NCBI GenBank assembly: GCA_903859705.1
Contig: CAIONQ010000036.1
Span: 35,863 to 99,862 of the forward strand
Length of the DNA: 64,000 bases
DNA from: an uncultured Chthonomonas sp.
GTDB lineage: Bacteria; Armatimonadota; Chthonomonadetes; Chthonomonadales; Chthonomonadaceae
Reading direction: 5' to 3'
Both the position numbers and the translations under genes were made by a program. Under the pieces are notes generated by a model, which had not been told where the DNA came from, did no database searches, and was given only the letters and a program-made list of their open reading frames with translations. This document shows positions 1-9,138 of the stretch, piece after piece; within the stretch, counting starts at the first letter, position 1; every line of letters starts with the position of its first letter.

Positions 1-2246
1 GCACTCATGCGGACAAAGATCAGCTGGTTGCGGTTGTTAACCGCCAGCGTTCCGAAGCGGCCAGAGCGGACCGGCAACAGAATGGATCGCGCCTCTATGT
101 CGTCAAAGTCTATCGTCACCTTAAGCGGCGTTTGAGCAGCGGCAGGCGCCGCGGCAGCAGTAGCACCGCCGGTAGCGGGTGCCGGGGAAGCAGCACCTCC
201 AGACACTCGAGTGGCTGTGAGATCCAGGGTCAATCCCTGAACGGTGGCTTTACCGGAGAGCGTGGTGCCATTGATAACGCCAGCGATGGTTACTTTTGTA
301 CCGCCGCCAACAGCTATCGTAATTTTTAGCTCATGGGAAGCAGGATCGTAAGTGCCAGATACACTGCCATTCCCCTGGCTGGATTCCAGGGTGCCTGTTA
401 CGCTGTTATCCGGGTTTAGTTTGAGGTGGGCAATAAAGTTCGCCGGGCCCGCAGAGCCCTTCCAATCGCCGGTTACATCGTCGGCGACCACCGTTGCGGT
501 GCGCTCCAACAATACTTGCGTACTGAGCGACGTCTTTGGCGCAGACTTATCTGATGCTGTAGCAGGCTCTTCATCGCTCTGCGGCAGGTACGGTGATTTT
601 ACATCGGCACAAAGCGGCATTGCAATCAGCACTTCGGTGGCGTTGTATACCCACGTGGAGCCGGCATCGTCATATTGCGGCAGTTCAAAACTCCGGTGGC
701 TGCTAAAATACAGATAGTCACCTTTTCTATCAAACACAGGGTTTGCATCGGCATACAAACCACCGGTAACTTCCCGGGTTTTACCAGTTTGAACGTTGTA
801 GATCCAGATCGAAGAGGTTACTGATGATGCGGCGATTCCCTTAGAGTAGGTTATCCAGCGGCTATCTGGCGACCAGTTAATGCTCATCATGGCGCCATGA
901 GGATCCTGATCCACAGTTACCGTTTTACCAGTATCTACCGTTGTTAAACTGACTTTGCCAGATTTATCGGTAAACGCGATGTACTTAGAGTCTGGCGACC
1001 ACACCGGGTTAACGCGAAAAATCTTACCTTCGTGCGTTATCTGCTTCGGCTGCCCTTTGCCATCTGCCGGAACGATGGTGAGCTGGTATTCGCCAGAGGC
1101 GTCTGAGAAGTACGCAATGCTCTTGCCATCCGGGCTCCATGCAGGGTAACGCTCTGCCACACCGCTTGTGTGGGTAAGGTTACGGCCAGAACCATTCTTT
1201 GCCGGTACCGACCAGATATCGCCCCGGGCACCAACCGCAACCCGCTTGCCGTTTGGAGAGATACTCCAATCGGTTATGAATGGCGTTACATCCACCATTC
1301 TCTGCCGAGTGGGGGTTCGCTCACCGGGTATGCGCACTTCAACAGCGTGAGACTTTGCTGTAGAGAGGTCCAGCAGAACCAGCTCCGGGCCGTGCTCAAA
1401 CACAATCTCGCCTTTGCCATCTTCCCCGGGACCCTTGCTTGGCCACTTCACATCAAAGTCTGCGTATTTTGTAACCTGTGTGCGCTTTCCAGATTCGGTA
1501 TCGTACTTCCAGATATTCAGCCTGTGTTCTTGCCCACCATCTGAGAGGTAATAGATGGTTTTGCCCTGCCACATGGGGATGGTATCGGTGCCTTCCCAAT
1601 CCGTAATCTTCTTTGCTGCCTTGTTGCCGAGGTCAAATAGCCAGATATCCTGTGCCCAGCCGCCCCGGTAACGCTTCCAGGTGCGGTCGTTTACCGAATC
1701 CGGAGTGTACGCAAGGGTTTTGCCATCCTGGCTTATTTGAGCATCTCGGCCATAGGGCACCGGCAGCTTTTGTGGCAGGCCGCCGGTGGCTGGCACAGTG
1801 TATAGCTGCATGGTGCGGGCAATGCCAGAACCATAATTCGCGCTGAAAAGAAGCTTGCCATCTGCTGTCCAATCGCACAAGATTTCGGAAGCAGGATGGT
1901 GAGTAACGCGGAACGGAACTCCGCCGTTAACCTGCAGCGTGTACAGGTCCAGATTGCCATCATAGTTTCCACTGAAAGCAATTTGAGATCCATCAGGGGA
2001 AAAGTGAGGGAATACGATGTGGCCGGGCGGGCTGGCCAATGGGCTGGCGGTGCCGCCGCTCCTGGGAACAAGCCAGAGCTTGCCAGAATATACAAAGGCG
2101 ATCTGCTTAGAACTGATTGCAGGGTACCGCATCAATCCAACCGATGGTTTATTGGCGAGTTGGGCAGATGCCGAAATTGTAGAACCAGCACACAGTGTTG
2201 ATCCAACCAGCATTACGTGCACTGCACGATTGAAAGACACGAACAT
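1..2246 (-). CDS. Tricorn-like S41-family peptidase, N-terminal part (runs off the window)
   Basis: The frame is open from an ATG at 2246 to base 1, about 748 codons, so the 3' end is missing. An AGGAGAG Shine-Dalgarno lies just upstream and a signal peptide ends near SASAQ. The mature start (MRYPAIS.. then KLWLVPRSGGTA and FPHFSPDGSQIAFSGNYDG) is the classic opening of the beta-propeller half of tricorn-protease homologues. These secreted proteins have WD40/PD40 repeats followed by PDZ and S41 serine-peptidase domains. Several PD40 blades are visible (WSPDGKSIAYFSD, WSPDSKYIAFTD, WSPDSRWITYSK). The peptidase half would lie beyond base 1. An extra segment at about residues 590-680, beginning DVTGDWKG and rich in beta-strand-like NGSVSGTY and GTTLSGKA pieces, looks like a small inserted barrel or sandwich. 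If the C-terminal part is absent, this would be only a TolB-like propeller. Confidence 0.8.
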   Translation of the reverse strand, partial: MFVSFNRAVHVMLVGSTLCAGSTISASAQLANKPSVGLMRYPAISSKQIAFVYSGKLWLVPRSGGTASPLASPPGHIVFPHFSPDGSQIAFSGNYDGNLDLYTLQVNGGVPFRVTHHPASEILCDWTADGKLLFSANYGSGIARTMQLYTVPATGGLPQKLPVPYGRDAQISQDGKTLAYTPDSVNDRTWKRYRGGWAQDIWLFDLGNKAAKKITDWEGTDTIPMWQGKTIYYLSDGGQEHRLNIWKYDTESGKRTQVTKYADFDVKWPSKGPGEDGKGEIVFEHGPELVLLDLSTAKSHAVEVRIPGERTPTRQRMVDVTPFITDWSISPNGKRVAVGARGDIWSVPAKNGSGRNLTHTSGVAERYPAWSPDGKSIAYFSDASGEYQLTIVPADGKGQPKQITHEGKIFRVNPVWSPDSKYIAFTDKSGKVSLTTVDTGKTVTVDQDPHGAMMSINWSPDSRWITYSKGIAASSVTSSIWIYNVQTGKTREVTGGLYADANPVFDRKGDYLYFSSHRSFELPQYDDAGSTWVYNATEVLIAMPLCADVKSPYLPQSDEEPATASDKSAPKTSLSTQVLLERTATVVADDVTGDWKGSAGPANFIAHLKLNPDNSVTGTLESSQGNGSVSGTYDPASHELKITIAVGGGTKVTIAGVINGTTLSGKATVQGLTLDLTATRVSGGAASPAPATGGATAAAAPAAAQTPLKVTIDFDDIEARSILLPVRSGRFGTLAVNNRNQLIFVRMS

Positions 2247-2383
2247 TCACACTCTCCTGGATGAAAGGATTTAGGATAAAAAGTACCGCAGGTCTGCTCT
2301 ATCAGTACGGGCATGTTCTGCCCGGGGTTTCCTGTGAAATGTGCAACTGCATGCCGATGCCATCATCAGATGCTTTTTGGGTT

Positions 2384-2402
2384 TACACAAACTTATTGTG
2401 TA
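2384..2402. promoter_or_regulatory. Inverted repeat in divergent promoter region
   Basis: TACACAA and TTGTGTA form a perfect 7-bp inverted repeat with a 5-base spacer. It lies between the divergently transcribed tricorn-like gene (start 2246) and the pseudopilin gene (start 2517). A TATATA-containing stretch follows about 15 bases later. The spacing suits a dimeric regulator, but this is an inference from symmetry and position only. Confidence 0.3.
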
Positions 2403-2516
2403 GTTAACAACAGCTATATAGACTCATAACAGCCCCATAATGCGCCGAGCTTATTATTTTGCACGATAGACACCGGCGCCAACATGCGTGTCCGCGCCAA
2501 TTCTGGAGGCTGCCTT

Positions 2517-3392
2517 ATGAACCATTTACGTTTGAAGAGTGCGCGAAGCACAGGCTTCACGCTTATCGAGCTACTCGTTGTTATCGCAATTATAGCGATA
2601 CTCGCTGCAATCCTGTTTCCTGTATTTGCTCAGGCCCGCGAAAAAGCGCGCCAAACTTCCTGCCTATCTAATGTAAAGCAGATTGGCACTGCGGTTATGA
2701 TGTACACACAGGATTACGATGAAGTTGTGCCGCAAACAGGCTGGCAGGGCCCCTGTACCAACCCGCTTAATGTCTCCCAGGCGAGCGATAACTACTTCAG
2801 CGGGCAGTTCGCATTCCCTATAGCTTCTGCTCCCTATATCAAGAACTGGCAGATCTTTTCCTGCCCATCCGACCCGCTAAAAGGCGGCTGGGCAAAGCTG
2901 GGCTCTTATTGCTATGAGGAGCAATTGCTCCAAGTGCATATGCCGGGAGCCTACGCTGGTATGCGCAGTGTGCCGAAGGCAATGGAAACGGTTTTCCCGC
3001 TCTCCTACGCTGGCAACTACTGGCTGAACAAGGTGTACCTGGGCCGTGGCACGGCAGCCACCATGGTTAACCTCGCGGATATTGCTGCCCCTGCAAACTG
3101 CTTCTTCACAACCGAGGTTGGCAGTTATTTCGACCCCACCACCGGCAATGCATTTGCTGGCTGGTACATCATCCCCGCGTATGGCAACACCACTAGCCCC
3201 GTGCAGCGATGGGCCATGGGTGGCAGGCATGGCGGCGGCCGCAACTGGAACTTCTGCGATGGGCACGCAAAATGGTTTAAAGACCCGCCATTCGTAAATC
3301 CGGATGGTACCGCGATGAGCTCCACGCAAGCAGTGGCCGTATACCGCAGAATGGGTGTTTACACAGACTACATGTGGGATTCCCCCCAGTAG
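2517..3392 (+). CDS. DUF1559 / H-X9-DG type IV pseudopilin-like protein
   Basis: This 291-residue protein has a type III (prepilin) signal: a basic leader, the cleavage motif [20 protein letters not shown], then [13 protein letters not shown]. The C-terminus has the exact H-X9-DG motif (H followed by GGGRNWNFC, then DG), which defines the large DUF1559 pseudopilin family of Planctomycetes and Armatimonadota. These are inner-membrane proteins of the type IV pilus or type II secretion-like class; their individual roles are mostly unknown. I chose the ATG at 2517 because TCTGGAGG sits 7 bases upstream. An in-frame ATG at 2484 would add 11 residues before the leader and has no comparable ribosome site. 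The gene stands alone. This protein is the best single taxonomic marker in the window. Confidence 0.93.
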   Translation: MNHLRLKSARSTGFTLIELLVVIAIIAILAAILFPVFAQAREKARQTSCLSNVKQIGTAVMMYTQDYDEVVPQTGWQGPCTNPLNVSQASDNYFSGQFAFPIASAPYIKNWQIFSCPSDPLKGGWAKLGSYCYEEQLLQVHMPGAYAGMRSVPKAMETVFPLSYAGNYWLNKVYLGRGTAATMVNLADIAAPANCFFTTEVGSYFDPTTGNAFAGWYIIPAYGNTTSPVQRWAMGGRHGGGRNWNFCDGHAKWFKDPPFVNPDGTAMSSTQAVAVYRRMGVYTDYMWDSPQ

Positions 3393-3410
3393 AGTATTTC
3401 GAACGTGAGA

Positions 3411-3430
3411 ATTGTGCTCCGGAGCACAAT
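3411..3430. promoter_or_regulatory. Perfect 20-bp palindrome
   Basis: ATTGTGCTCCGGAGCACAAT reads the same on both strands over 20 bases. It lies 18 bases after the pseudopilin stop and about 90 bases before the phosphoesterase start. There is no loop and no following T-run, so it is more like an operator or cruciform than a terminator. It could control the downstream gene; this is inferred from position. Confidence 0.45.
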
Positions 3431-3436
3431 GGATGA

Positions 3437-3470
3437 GGGCCGTTTGAGTCAATGGCGACTCTTACGGCCC
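3437..3470. other. Imperfect hairpin after the palindrome
   Basis: GGGCCGT-TT-GAGTC pairs with GACTC-TT-ACGGCCC around a six-base loop: 12 paired bases with a symmetrical TT/TT internal bulge. It is not followed by a T-run on the plus strand, so it may be a weak terminator for the pseudopilin gene or a leader structure for the next gene. Confidence 0.35.
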
Positions 3471-3519
3471 TAATCCGCTTTAATATAGGTACGAAATCAG
3501 ATAAGTGCTTGGGGACGAG

Positions 3520-6060
3520 ATGATACTTACGGCAAATCGATTGAAGCGGGCAACAATCCTATCCATTAACGCAGCCATTGCAGTATCGGTAGCGGCGGCG
3601 ATGGCTGGCTCTCAGAAACCTGAGGCGGCTACACCGGGGAAAATTGCGGGTTCTGAAACCGTTCTGCTGCATAACGGCTGGCGGATAACGCCGACCGGAA
3701 CCAAAACCGATACGTTCGGAGATTTGCTGATGGGTGCTACGCTTAGCCCCAACGGCAAGTGGGTGGCATTTGTAAACGCAGGGGCTGCCGATCACCACAT
3801 AATTTTGAGCGATGCCAATACTGGCAAAACCATTTCCAGCAAGCCGGTACCGCGCGCGCAGAGCGCAAGTGGGGTGGCATTTTCGCCGGATAGCGCAACA
3901 ATTTATGTCTCTGGAGCCAATGCCGGGCGCATCTACCGTTACGCGGTTTCTGCCGAAGGATCTCTCACCCCATTAGAATCCCTGGCGATCCCCGGCCTGC
4001 AAACGGTATTCGGGAAAACTCCCGATCCCGGAAGCGATGCTGGTCGAGACCCGGCACGGCAGGACAAAACAGAAGAGAAGTCCTATCTGGCAGGCATCGC
4101 GGTGCCTGCCACGGGCAGCCACCTGTATGCAGCAAATACGGCTGGGGATTCGATTTATTGCCTGGACACAAACACTGGCAAAGTACTAACAACACGAAAG
4201 CTGGAGCAGATGTCCCGCCCGGGCGCCGTTGCCATATCCCCGGATGGGAAGAACATCTATGTGGCACTGCTCGGCTCAGGGTCTGTAGCGGTGTTGAATG
4301 CAGCCGATCTGCATACGCTCGCCATTTACAGAACGGGCAGGCACCCCAATGCTCTAGCCCTTACGAAAGCTGGCGACCGCCTGTTTGTAAGCTGTGGTAA
4401 TGATGATATTATTGATTGCTTTGATACCGCCACAGGCGCCATGAGAGATACCGTAAACGTACGGATGACCGCGCAGGCGGTAGCAGGCTCCACGCCCTCT
4501 GCGCTCTGCCTATCTCCAGATGAAAAACTGCTATATGTAGCCTGCTCCGATAACAACACAGTAGCAGTTATCGATGTTCAAACCGCGGGGGCGGCACATG
4601 TTTCAGGCTTCCTGCCCACTGACTGGTATCCCACCATGCTTGCGGCATCTCCGGATGGCAAGCACCTCATCACCGGATCTGGAAAGGGCGCCCCCACCGG
4701 CCCGAATGATAGGAAACGGCCGATTGATGCCGTGGCACCAGCAGGGTCACCGTACATTGTTAGCCTGTTGCAGGGAATAGTGCGTTGTGTAGAGCTTCCT
4801 GATGCCGCCGAACTGGCGCATTTTACAGAGCAGGCACGCCTGAATTGCCGGTTTAAAGATCGTATGTTGGCGAACGCGCCCGGAGCGGTAAAAGGCTCCC
4901 CCATCCCCGCAGTTCCCGGCGCCTCAAGCCCTATTCAACATGTGCTGTACATAATCAAAGAGAACCGCACCTACGATCAGGTGCTGGGAGATTTGAAGAG
5001 TGAAACCGGCAAACCGCTTGGAAATGGCGATCCCAACCTGTGCCTTTTCGGCGAAACGGTTACCCCCAACCACCATGCGCTTGCACGCGAGTTTGTAACT
5101 CTAGATAACTTCTACGCAGATGGTGAAGTGAGTGTAGATGGTCACCATTGGAGCAACGGAGCCTATGTGCCTGAAACTATGCAGCGCACCTGGCCATCGG
5201 AGTACGGCGGTAAAGGCGGAACCCCCATTCGTTATGGCGATTTTGGCGATCCACTGGCAGAGACCCCGAACGGACGCATATGGGACCTGTGTGAGCGCGC
5301 CGGTGTAACCTACCGAACCTACTACTACCACGTTGATAAGCACCGCAGCGATGCCTGGAACGAGGCCCGACATGCGAATGTTCGGGATTACATAGCTGCA
5401 GATATCTTTGTAAAAGATGTTGAACGGTGGAGCAAAGTTGGCGGCATGCCAGGCTTTATGGTAATGGCGCTTTCTGAGGACCACACATCGGGAACTCGCG
5501 CCGGAGCCTACACCCCTAAAGCTGCCGTTGCCAGTAACGATCTCGCGCTCGGCAAAATAGTGGAAGCTTGCTCGCACTCCCCATTCTGGAAAAACATGGC
5601 CATATTTGTTGTGGAAGATGATGCCCAGAATGGCCCCGACCACATAGACGCCCATCGAACGGTAGCACTCGCAATTTCACCCTATGTTCGCAAGCACACG
5701 GTAGATAGCACCATGTACAGCACGTGCTCGCTGTTGCGCTCTATGGAACTCATCCTTGGGCTGCCACCAATGACGCAATTTGATGGCGCGGCAACACCCC
5801 TTTACAAATCGTTCACTTCAAAACCAGACCTCACACCCTACAAATGCCGCGAGGCAAAGATAGATCTGAACAGCAAGAACACAAGATCTACATTTGGTGC
5901 GGCCCGCTCGGCACGTATGGATCTCTCAGAGCCAGACAAACTGACTGTGAACGATGAAATCGCTCTCAATAAAATTCTCTGGCACAGCATCAAAGGGCTG
6001 AACACGCCATATCCGGCAGTTCACTCTGCACGCAAAGTGGTTGATGAAGATGGAGACTGA
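3520..6060 (+). CDS. YncE-type beta-propeller / phosphoesterase-family fusion protein
   Basis: This secreted protein of 846 residues has an N-terminal signal (helix ending near AMAGS). Residues about 60-430 carry seven-bladed YncE/cytochrome-D1-like repeats (SPNGKWVAFV, SPDGKNIYVALLGSGSVAV, SPDEKLLYVACSDNNTVAVID). From about residue 470 comes a PF04185-type phosphoesterase domain, with VLYIIKENRTYDQVLGDL, LDNFYADGEVSVDGH, SEDHTSG near 653 and VEDDAQNGPDHIDAHR near 697. This family resembles acid phosphatases, phospholipase C and alkaline phosphatases that bind divalent metal, so a phosphoester hydrolase is likely; the substrate is not evident. The start at 3520 has GGGGACGAG upstream; a GTG at 3505 is also in frame. 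A paralogue with the same two domains lies at 15144-17639. Confidence 0.88.
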   Translation: MILTANRLKRATILSINAAIAVSVAAAMAGSQKPEAATPGKIAGSETVLLHNGWRITPTGTKTDTFGDLLMGATLSPNGKWVAFVNAGAADHHIILSDANTGKTISSKPVPRAQSASGVAFSPDSATIYVSGANAGRIYRYAVSAEGSLTPLESLAIPGLQTVFGKTPDPGSDAGRDPARQDKTEEKSYLAGIAVPATGSHLYAANTAGDSIYCLDTNTGKVLTTRKLEQMSRPGAVAISPDGKNIYVALLGSGSVAVLNAADLHTLAIYRTGRHPNALALTKAGDRLFVSCGNDDIIDCFDTATGAMRDTVNVRMTAQAVAGSTPSALCLSPDEKLLYVACSDNNTVAVIDVQTAGAAHVSGFLPTDWYPTMLAASPDGKHLITGSGKGAPTGPNDRKRPIDAVAPAGSPYIVSLLQGIVRCVELPDAAELAHFTEQARLNCRFKDRMLANAPGAVKGSPIPAVPGASSPIQHVLYIIKENRTYDQVLGDLKSETGKPLGNGDPNLCLFGETVTPNHHALAREFVTLDNFYADGEVSVDGHHWSNGAYVPETMQRTWPSEYGGKGGTPIRYGDFGDPLAETPNGRIWDLCERAGVTYRTYYYHVDKHRSDAWNEARHANVRDYIAADIFVKDVERWSKVGGMPGFMVMALSEDHTSGTRAGAYTPKAAVASNDLALGKIVEACSHSPFWKNMAIFVVEDDAQNGPDHIDAHRTVALAISPYVRKHTVDSTMYSTCSLLRSMELILGLPPMTQFDGAATPLYKSFTSKPDLTPYKCREAKIDLNSKNTRSTFGAARSARMDLSEPDKLTVNDEIALNKILWHSIKGLNTPYPAVHSARKVVDEDGD

Positions 6061-6084
6061 ACGCGCTGGTTAGCGAGCAAGGTA

Positions 6085-6197
6085 GGAAGGTGAGGGTGCT
6101 ATGCGTATTGAGCGAGCGAACCGGCGTGGTACCGCTGAAACCGCGACATAAGATAACTACACCCACGACAATATAAACCACGAATACCCTCACTTCC
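6085..6197. other. Long-range inverted repeat before exonuclease III gene
   Basis: GGAAGGTGAGGGT at 6085-6097 is matched, with one base missing, by ACCCTCACTTCC at 6186-6197. The arms enclose about 88 bases between the phosphoesterase gene and xth, and the right arm ends 14 bases before the xth start. It could fold the xth leader. No T-run follows, so it is not an obvious terminator. Confidence 0.3.
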
Positions 6198-6211
6198 GGT
6201 AGAATATCTGC

Positions 6212-7015
6212 ATGAAACTTTACTCATGGAATGTTAACGGCATCCGCGCCGTATTGCGGAAGGAACTGTTTTTGCCGTTTCTTGAAGCGGCTGCCCCCGA
6301 TGTTTTGTGCCTGCAGGAAACGAAGGCACAGCAAAGCGAAGTTAAGGTAGATCTGCCGGGCTACGAGCAGTTCTGGTATTCTGCAGAGAAGAATGGCTAT
6401 TCTGGCACGGCGCTCTGGGCTAAAAAAGCTCCGCTAAGCGTGCAAAATGGCTTTTCTTCGGAGATAATTTCCCAATTTCAGATCGATGACGATGGTTATG
6501 GCAACCCGGCAAATGAGGGCCGCATCATCACCGCCGAGTTTGATCAGATTTATGTGGTAACCGTTTACACTCCCAACGCCAAGGATGACCTTTCGCGCGT
6601 TGGCCTTCGCCACGAGAAGTGGGACCCCGCGTTTCTTGAGCATTGCAAACAGCTCGAGGCCAAGAAGCCTGTTGTGTTTTGTGGAGACCTTAATGTTGCC
6701 CACACCCCTCTTGATCTTGCAAACCCAGGGCCCAACCGTGGCAAAAAGGGTTTTACGGATGAGGAGCGAGTAGGCTTTCAGGCTTTTGTAGATAAGGGTT
6801 TTGTAGACACCTTCCGCCTGTTTACCCAGGGTAATGGGTACTACACCTGGTGGTCTATGATGTCTGGTGCAAGGGCACGCAATGCCGGTTGGCGCATAGA
6901 CTATGTGATGGTATCCGAGGCGCTAAGAGCCAGCGTTAAACAGGCAAACATCCATCCGGATGTGATGGGCTCCGACCATTGCCCGGTTAGCCTGGAACTC
7001 GATATCAACCTGTAA
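6212..7015 (+). CDS. xth: Exodeoxyribonuclease III (AP endonuclease)
   Basis: This 267-residue cytoplasmic DNA-repair enzyme belongs to the endonuclease/exonuclease/phosphatase fold. It cuts DNA 5' to abasic sites and removes 3' blocking groups. All diagnostic motifs are present in order: SWNVNGIRA, DVLCLQETKAQ (metal-binding Glu), VTVYTPNAKDD, FCGDLNVAHTPLDL (catalytic Asp and Asn), WRIDYVMVS, and the C-terminal GSDHCPV histidine motif. Length is normal for the family. The closest type is the ExoA group rather than the E. coli XthA group, judging by NPGPNRGKKGFTDEER. The start is at MKLYSWNVNG with only a weak GGTAG ribosome site. Confidence 0.96.
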   Translation: MKLYSWNVNGIRAVLRKELFLPFLEAAAPDVLCLQETKAQQSEVKVDLPGYEQFWYSAEKNGYSGTALWAKKAPLSVQNGFSSEIISQFQIDDDGYGNPANEGRIITAEFDQIYVVTVYTPNAKDDLSRVGLRHEKWDPAFLEHCKQLEAKKPVVFCGDLNVAHTPLDLANPGPNRGKKGFTDEERVGFQAFVDKGFVDTFRLFTQGNGYYTWWSMMSGARARNAGWRIDYVMVSEALRASVKQANIHPDVMGSDHCPVSLELDINL

Positions 7016-7042
7016 CTCTTACGGTAGCCATACAAAATGATT

Positions 7043-7090
7043 GGGCCGCCACTCCCCCTAACTGGAGGATGTGGCGGCCCATTACCTTTT
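7043..7090. terminator. Rho-independent terminator after xth
   Basis: GGGCCGCCAC at 7043-7052 pairs perfectly with GTGGCGGCCC at 7071-7080 around an 18-base loop, and TTTTT follows at about 7086. It lies between the convergent genes xth and the DUF362 gene and may serve both. Confidence 0.75.
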
Positions 7091-7111
7091 TACTTCGCTA
7101 TTGCAGTCGGG

Positions 7112-8020
7112 TTAAACTCGAACGTTCACTACTTCGATGCGCGAGCGATCTGAGATACCTGCGTTGTAGCGAGTATCGGCCAGCAGGCGGTGGTGATCTG
7201 GCGGAAGCTCACCATAGGTTTTACAGCTCTTCAAGAACACATCCATCGCAACCATATCGGTTGCAACCGGATCCGTACCGAAGATTAGGCTCTTCTGCCA
7301 GAACTGCGGCCCACGGGTTGTCTCACCAAAACGCAAGGCATCCACAACATAAAGCTGCTTCATATGCCCGAATTCGGGGACAATTACTGAGCCAGAGGTT
7401 TCCATAGCATTGGCATGGTGCGGCTGTGGGCCACCTTTGCTCATGGTGGCAAAGTGCTTAACAATTCCGGAAACACCGGCAATGCTGTGGCTCTTTAACG
7501 TGGGAGACATTATGAGGCTGGTGAACTGCTGCTGATGGTACTTGGAGCGGATGGTGTAGATGGAGCCATCCAGCACTTCCTGCGGTATGGATGCATCCTT
7601 CAGGCCAGATTTCAGCTTGCCCATAAAATCCAGATGGCCTTCGTCCAGGGCGCAGTAGGTAAGTTTGGCAGCGCTCGGCCCCGCCAGCGTAACGCCTCGC
7701 ATAATTTCTATCAGTACTTCCGGCACGTTCAGCAGCCAGGTGCCTGCATCGGCAACCGCCACTTGATCCGTGGGCTTAATAAACGTTTTCCATGCCTTCG
7801 TTACATCAGAGGTGCCAGCCAGGCGGGTTACGCCGGTTTCCATCATCTTGCGTACTGCGCCTGGATTAACCGGCTTATCGCGGTCGATTACGTCTGGGCA
7901 GGTTACCACAACAACTTTTGTCTTTTTTGCGCTTTCGGCCAACGCATCTGCAGACAGGCCAGCGGCAAGTACACCGGCTGTTGCGGTGGCAACAAATTGC
8001 CTTCGGTTCATATCAGTCAT
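7112..8020 (-). CDS. DUF362 domain protein with Tat signal
   Basis: The 302-residue product starts with a twin-arginine signal (MNRRQFVATATAG ... ADALAES), so it is exported folded, which suggests a cofactor. The body matches DUF362 proteins: VAVADAGTWLLNVPEVL in place of the usual Lys-Pro-Asn segment, MSPTLKSHSIAGVSGIVKH (the typical 'K.H...GVTGa.Kn' block), VVDALR and FGTDPVATDMVAMD. DUF362 proteins often accompany iron-sulfur or redox enzymes; the biochemical activity is unknown. The start at 8020 has GGGGG seven bases upstream; a second ATG three codons later is possible. It lies 95 bases downstream of the DUF6599 gene on the same strand, probably in one transcript. Confidence 0.8.
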   Translation of the reverse strand: MTDMNRRQFVATATAGVLAAGLSADALAESAKKTKVVVVTCPDVIDRDKPVNPGAVRKMMETGVTRLAGTSDVTKAWKTFIKPTDQVAVADAGTWLLNVPEVLIEIMRGVTLAGPSAAKLTYCALDEGHLDFMGKLKSGLKDASIPQEVLDGSIYTIRSKYHQQQFTSLIMSPTLKSHSIAGVSGIVKHFATMSKGGPQPHHANAMETSGSVIVPEFGHMKQLYVVDALRFGETTRGPQFWQKSLIFGTDPVATDMVAMDVFLKSCKTYGELPPDHHRLLADTRYNAGISDRSRIEVVNVRV

Positions 8021-8115
8021 TTGTAATCCCCCACTTCCACGCGCCCTAAAACTATCGATAGTGAATCATACCACGCAATACATACACATCGGTATATGCC
8101 GTAATAACGCTTGCG

Positions 8116-9024
8116 TTATTTGCCAACCTGTTCCACAGATGGCCCCGGGGATGCTATTGATTTTTTCAATCGGGTCACCAGTCCGGCATCCGCTTGCTTA
8201 CCTACTAGCGACCACGCCGCCCCCACCACTCTTCCGTTCTGCACAAAGGTTAGGGCCTTCAGATCGGTAGATTTGCTGGCAGCGGCAAATACCATTCCCG
8301 CCTCAGATGTGGAGCCATACCGCAGTACCATGGCTCGAGATTGTGGCGCAGTGTAGGTGGCAACAGCCACATCCGGGTGAGCCTTTAGGTGGAATAGATC
8401 TTCACGTACAAACTTAACGGTATCCATTGCGGCTTTGCCATGAAAGTACTTAACAGTACGAGGAACAACCCCTTGCGAGGGCAGCAGCTTTAACAGATCC
8501 GGCAGGGGGCTGGCATCTCGCACCTGGGATGCAATCAGCTTTGCGATTGCCATAAGGTCGGCATCGGTAACTTTGCCACTATCATCCGCAAAGATGAGCA
8601 CCATATACTTTCCACGATGCAGCAATAACTCATGGTAGCCACTCTGTGCCTGCACAATATCAGTACCGATAGTAAGGGCCACTGGCTTGCCGGCGGCCAG
8701 TCGCTTCATGCTGTACAACCCGAAGGCATCGGCAGCGTTTGCAAACTCATAAAGTTCTACCGAAATCATTCCCCCCGCAGATTTGCGTGTGTACTCGCCC
8801 ACAGCAAGCGCCTTATATCCGCACGCTATCGGTATCTCCCCGGCGCCATCCATGTAATCGTAGATAGCAGTGCCGCTAATTCTCCTGGGCTCCGCTTTAA
8901 GCGCCCACATGGTGGATTGCGCACTCGGCGGCAGCAGGCGTGCCGGGCCATTTTGTTGGCCAGATACAGCCATTGGCAGCAGAAGTGTACATGCGATCAT
9001 TGGAAGCGGGCTTAGAGATTTCAT
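8116..9024 (-). CDS. Secreted DUF6599-type protein
   Basis: This 302-residue protein has a signal peptide (hydrophobic stretch ending AVSGQQ). The segment GTAIYDYMDGAGEIPIACGYKALAVGEY, followed by a block of the form 'VELYEF.NAADAFGLYSMKR', matches what I recall of DUF6599. That family is found in Acidobacteria and related phyla and has unknown function. The second half has a repeat-like echo (RTVKYFHGKAAMDTVKF). It precedes the DUF362 gene in the same direction, so the two likely act together outside the cytoplasm. The start at 9024 has only a weak ribosome-binding site. Confidence 0.65.
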   Translation of the reverse strand: MKSLSPLPMIACTLLLPMAVSGQQNGPARLLPPSAQSTMWALKAEPRRISGTAIYDYMDGAGEIPIACGYKALAVGEYTRKSAGGMISVELYEFANAADAFGLYSMKRLAAGKPVALTIGTDIVQAQSGYHELLLHRGKYMVLIFADDSGKVTDADLMAIAKLIASQVRDASPLPDLLKLLPSQGVVPRTVKYFHGKAAMDTVKFVREDLFHLKAHPDVAVATYTAPQSRAMVLRYGSTSEAGMVFAAASKSTDLKALTFVQNGRVVGAAWSLVGKQADAGLVTRLKKSIASPGPSVEQVGK

Positions 9025-9080
9025 ACATCTGTTTTATTCGGCGCAAACCGCATTTCCTTCGATTCAGTGCAGAAGAAACA

Positions 9081-9116
9081 GGCACAGGGCCAGAACTTAC
9101 GCTCTGGCCCTGTGCC
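9081..9116 (-). terminator. Rho-independent terminator after alcohol dehydrogenase
   Basis: The 14-base arm at 9081-9094 (GGCACAGGGCCAGA) pairs perfectly with the arm at 9103-9116, leaving an 8-base loop. On the minus strand a T-rich run (TGTTTCTT) follows. It lies directly downstream of the alcohol dehydrogenase gene. Confidence 0.75.
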
Positions 9117-9138
9117 ACGTGTTCAATTCATACTAGTT

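Noticed and set aside
5101..5655. A long open frame opposite the phosphoesterase domain
   Set aside because: It is the antisense of a strongly conserved domain and has no ribosome site.
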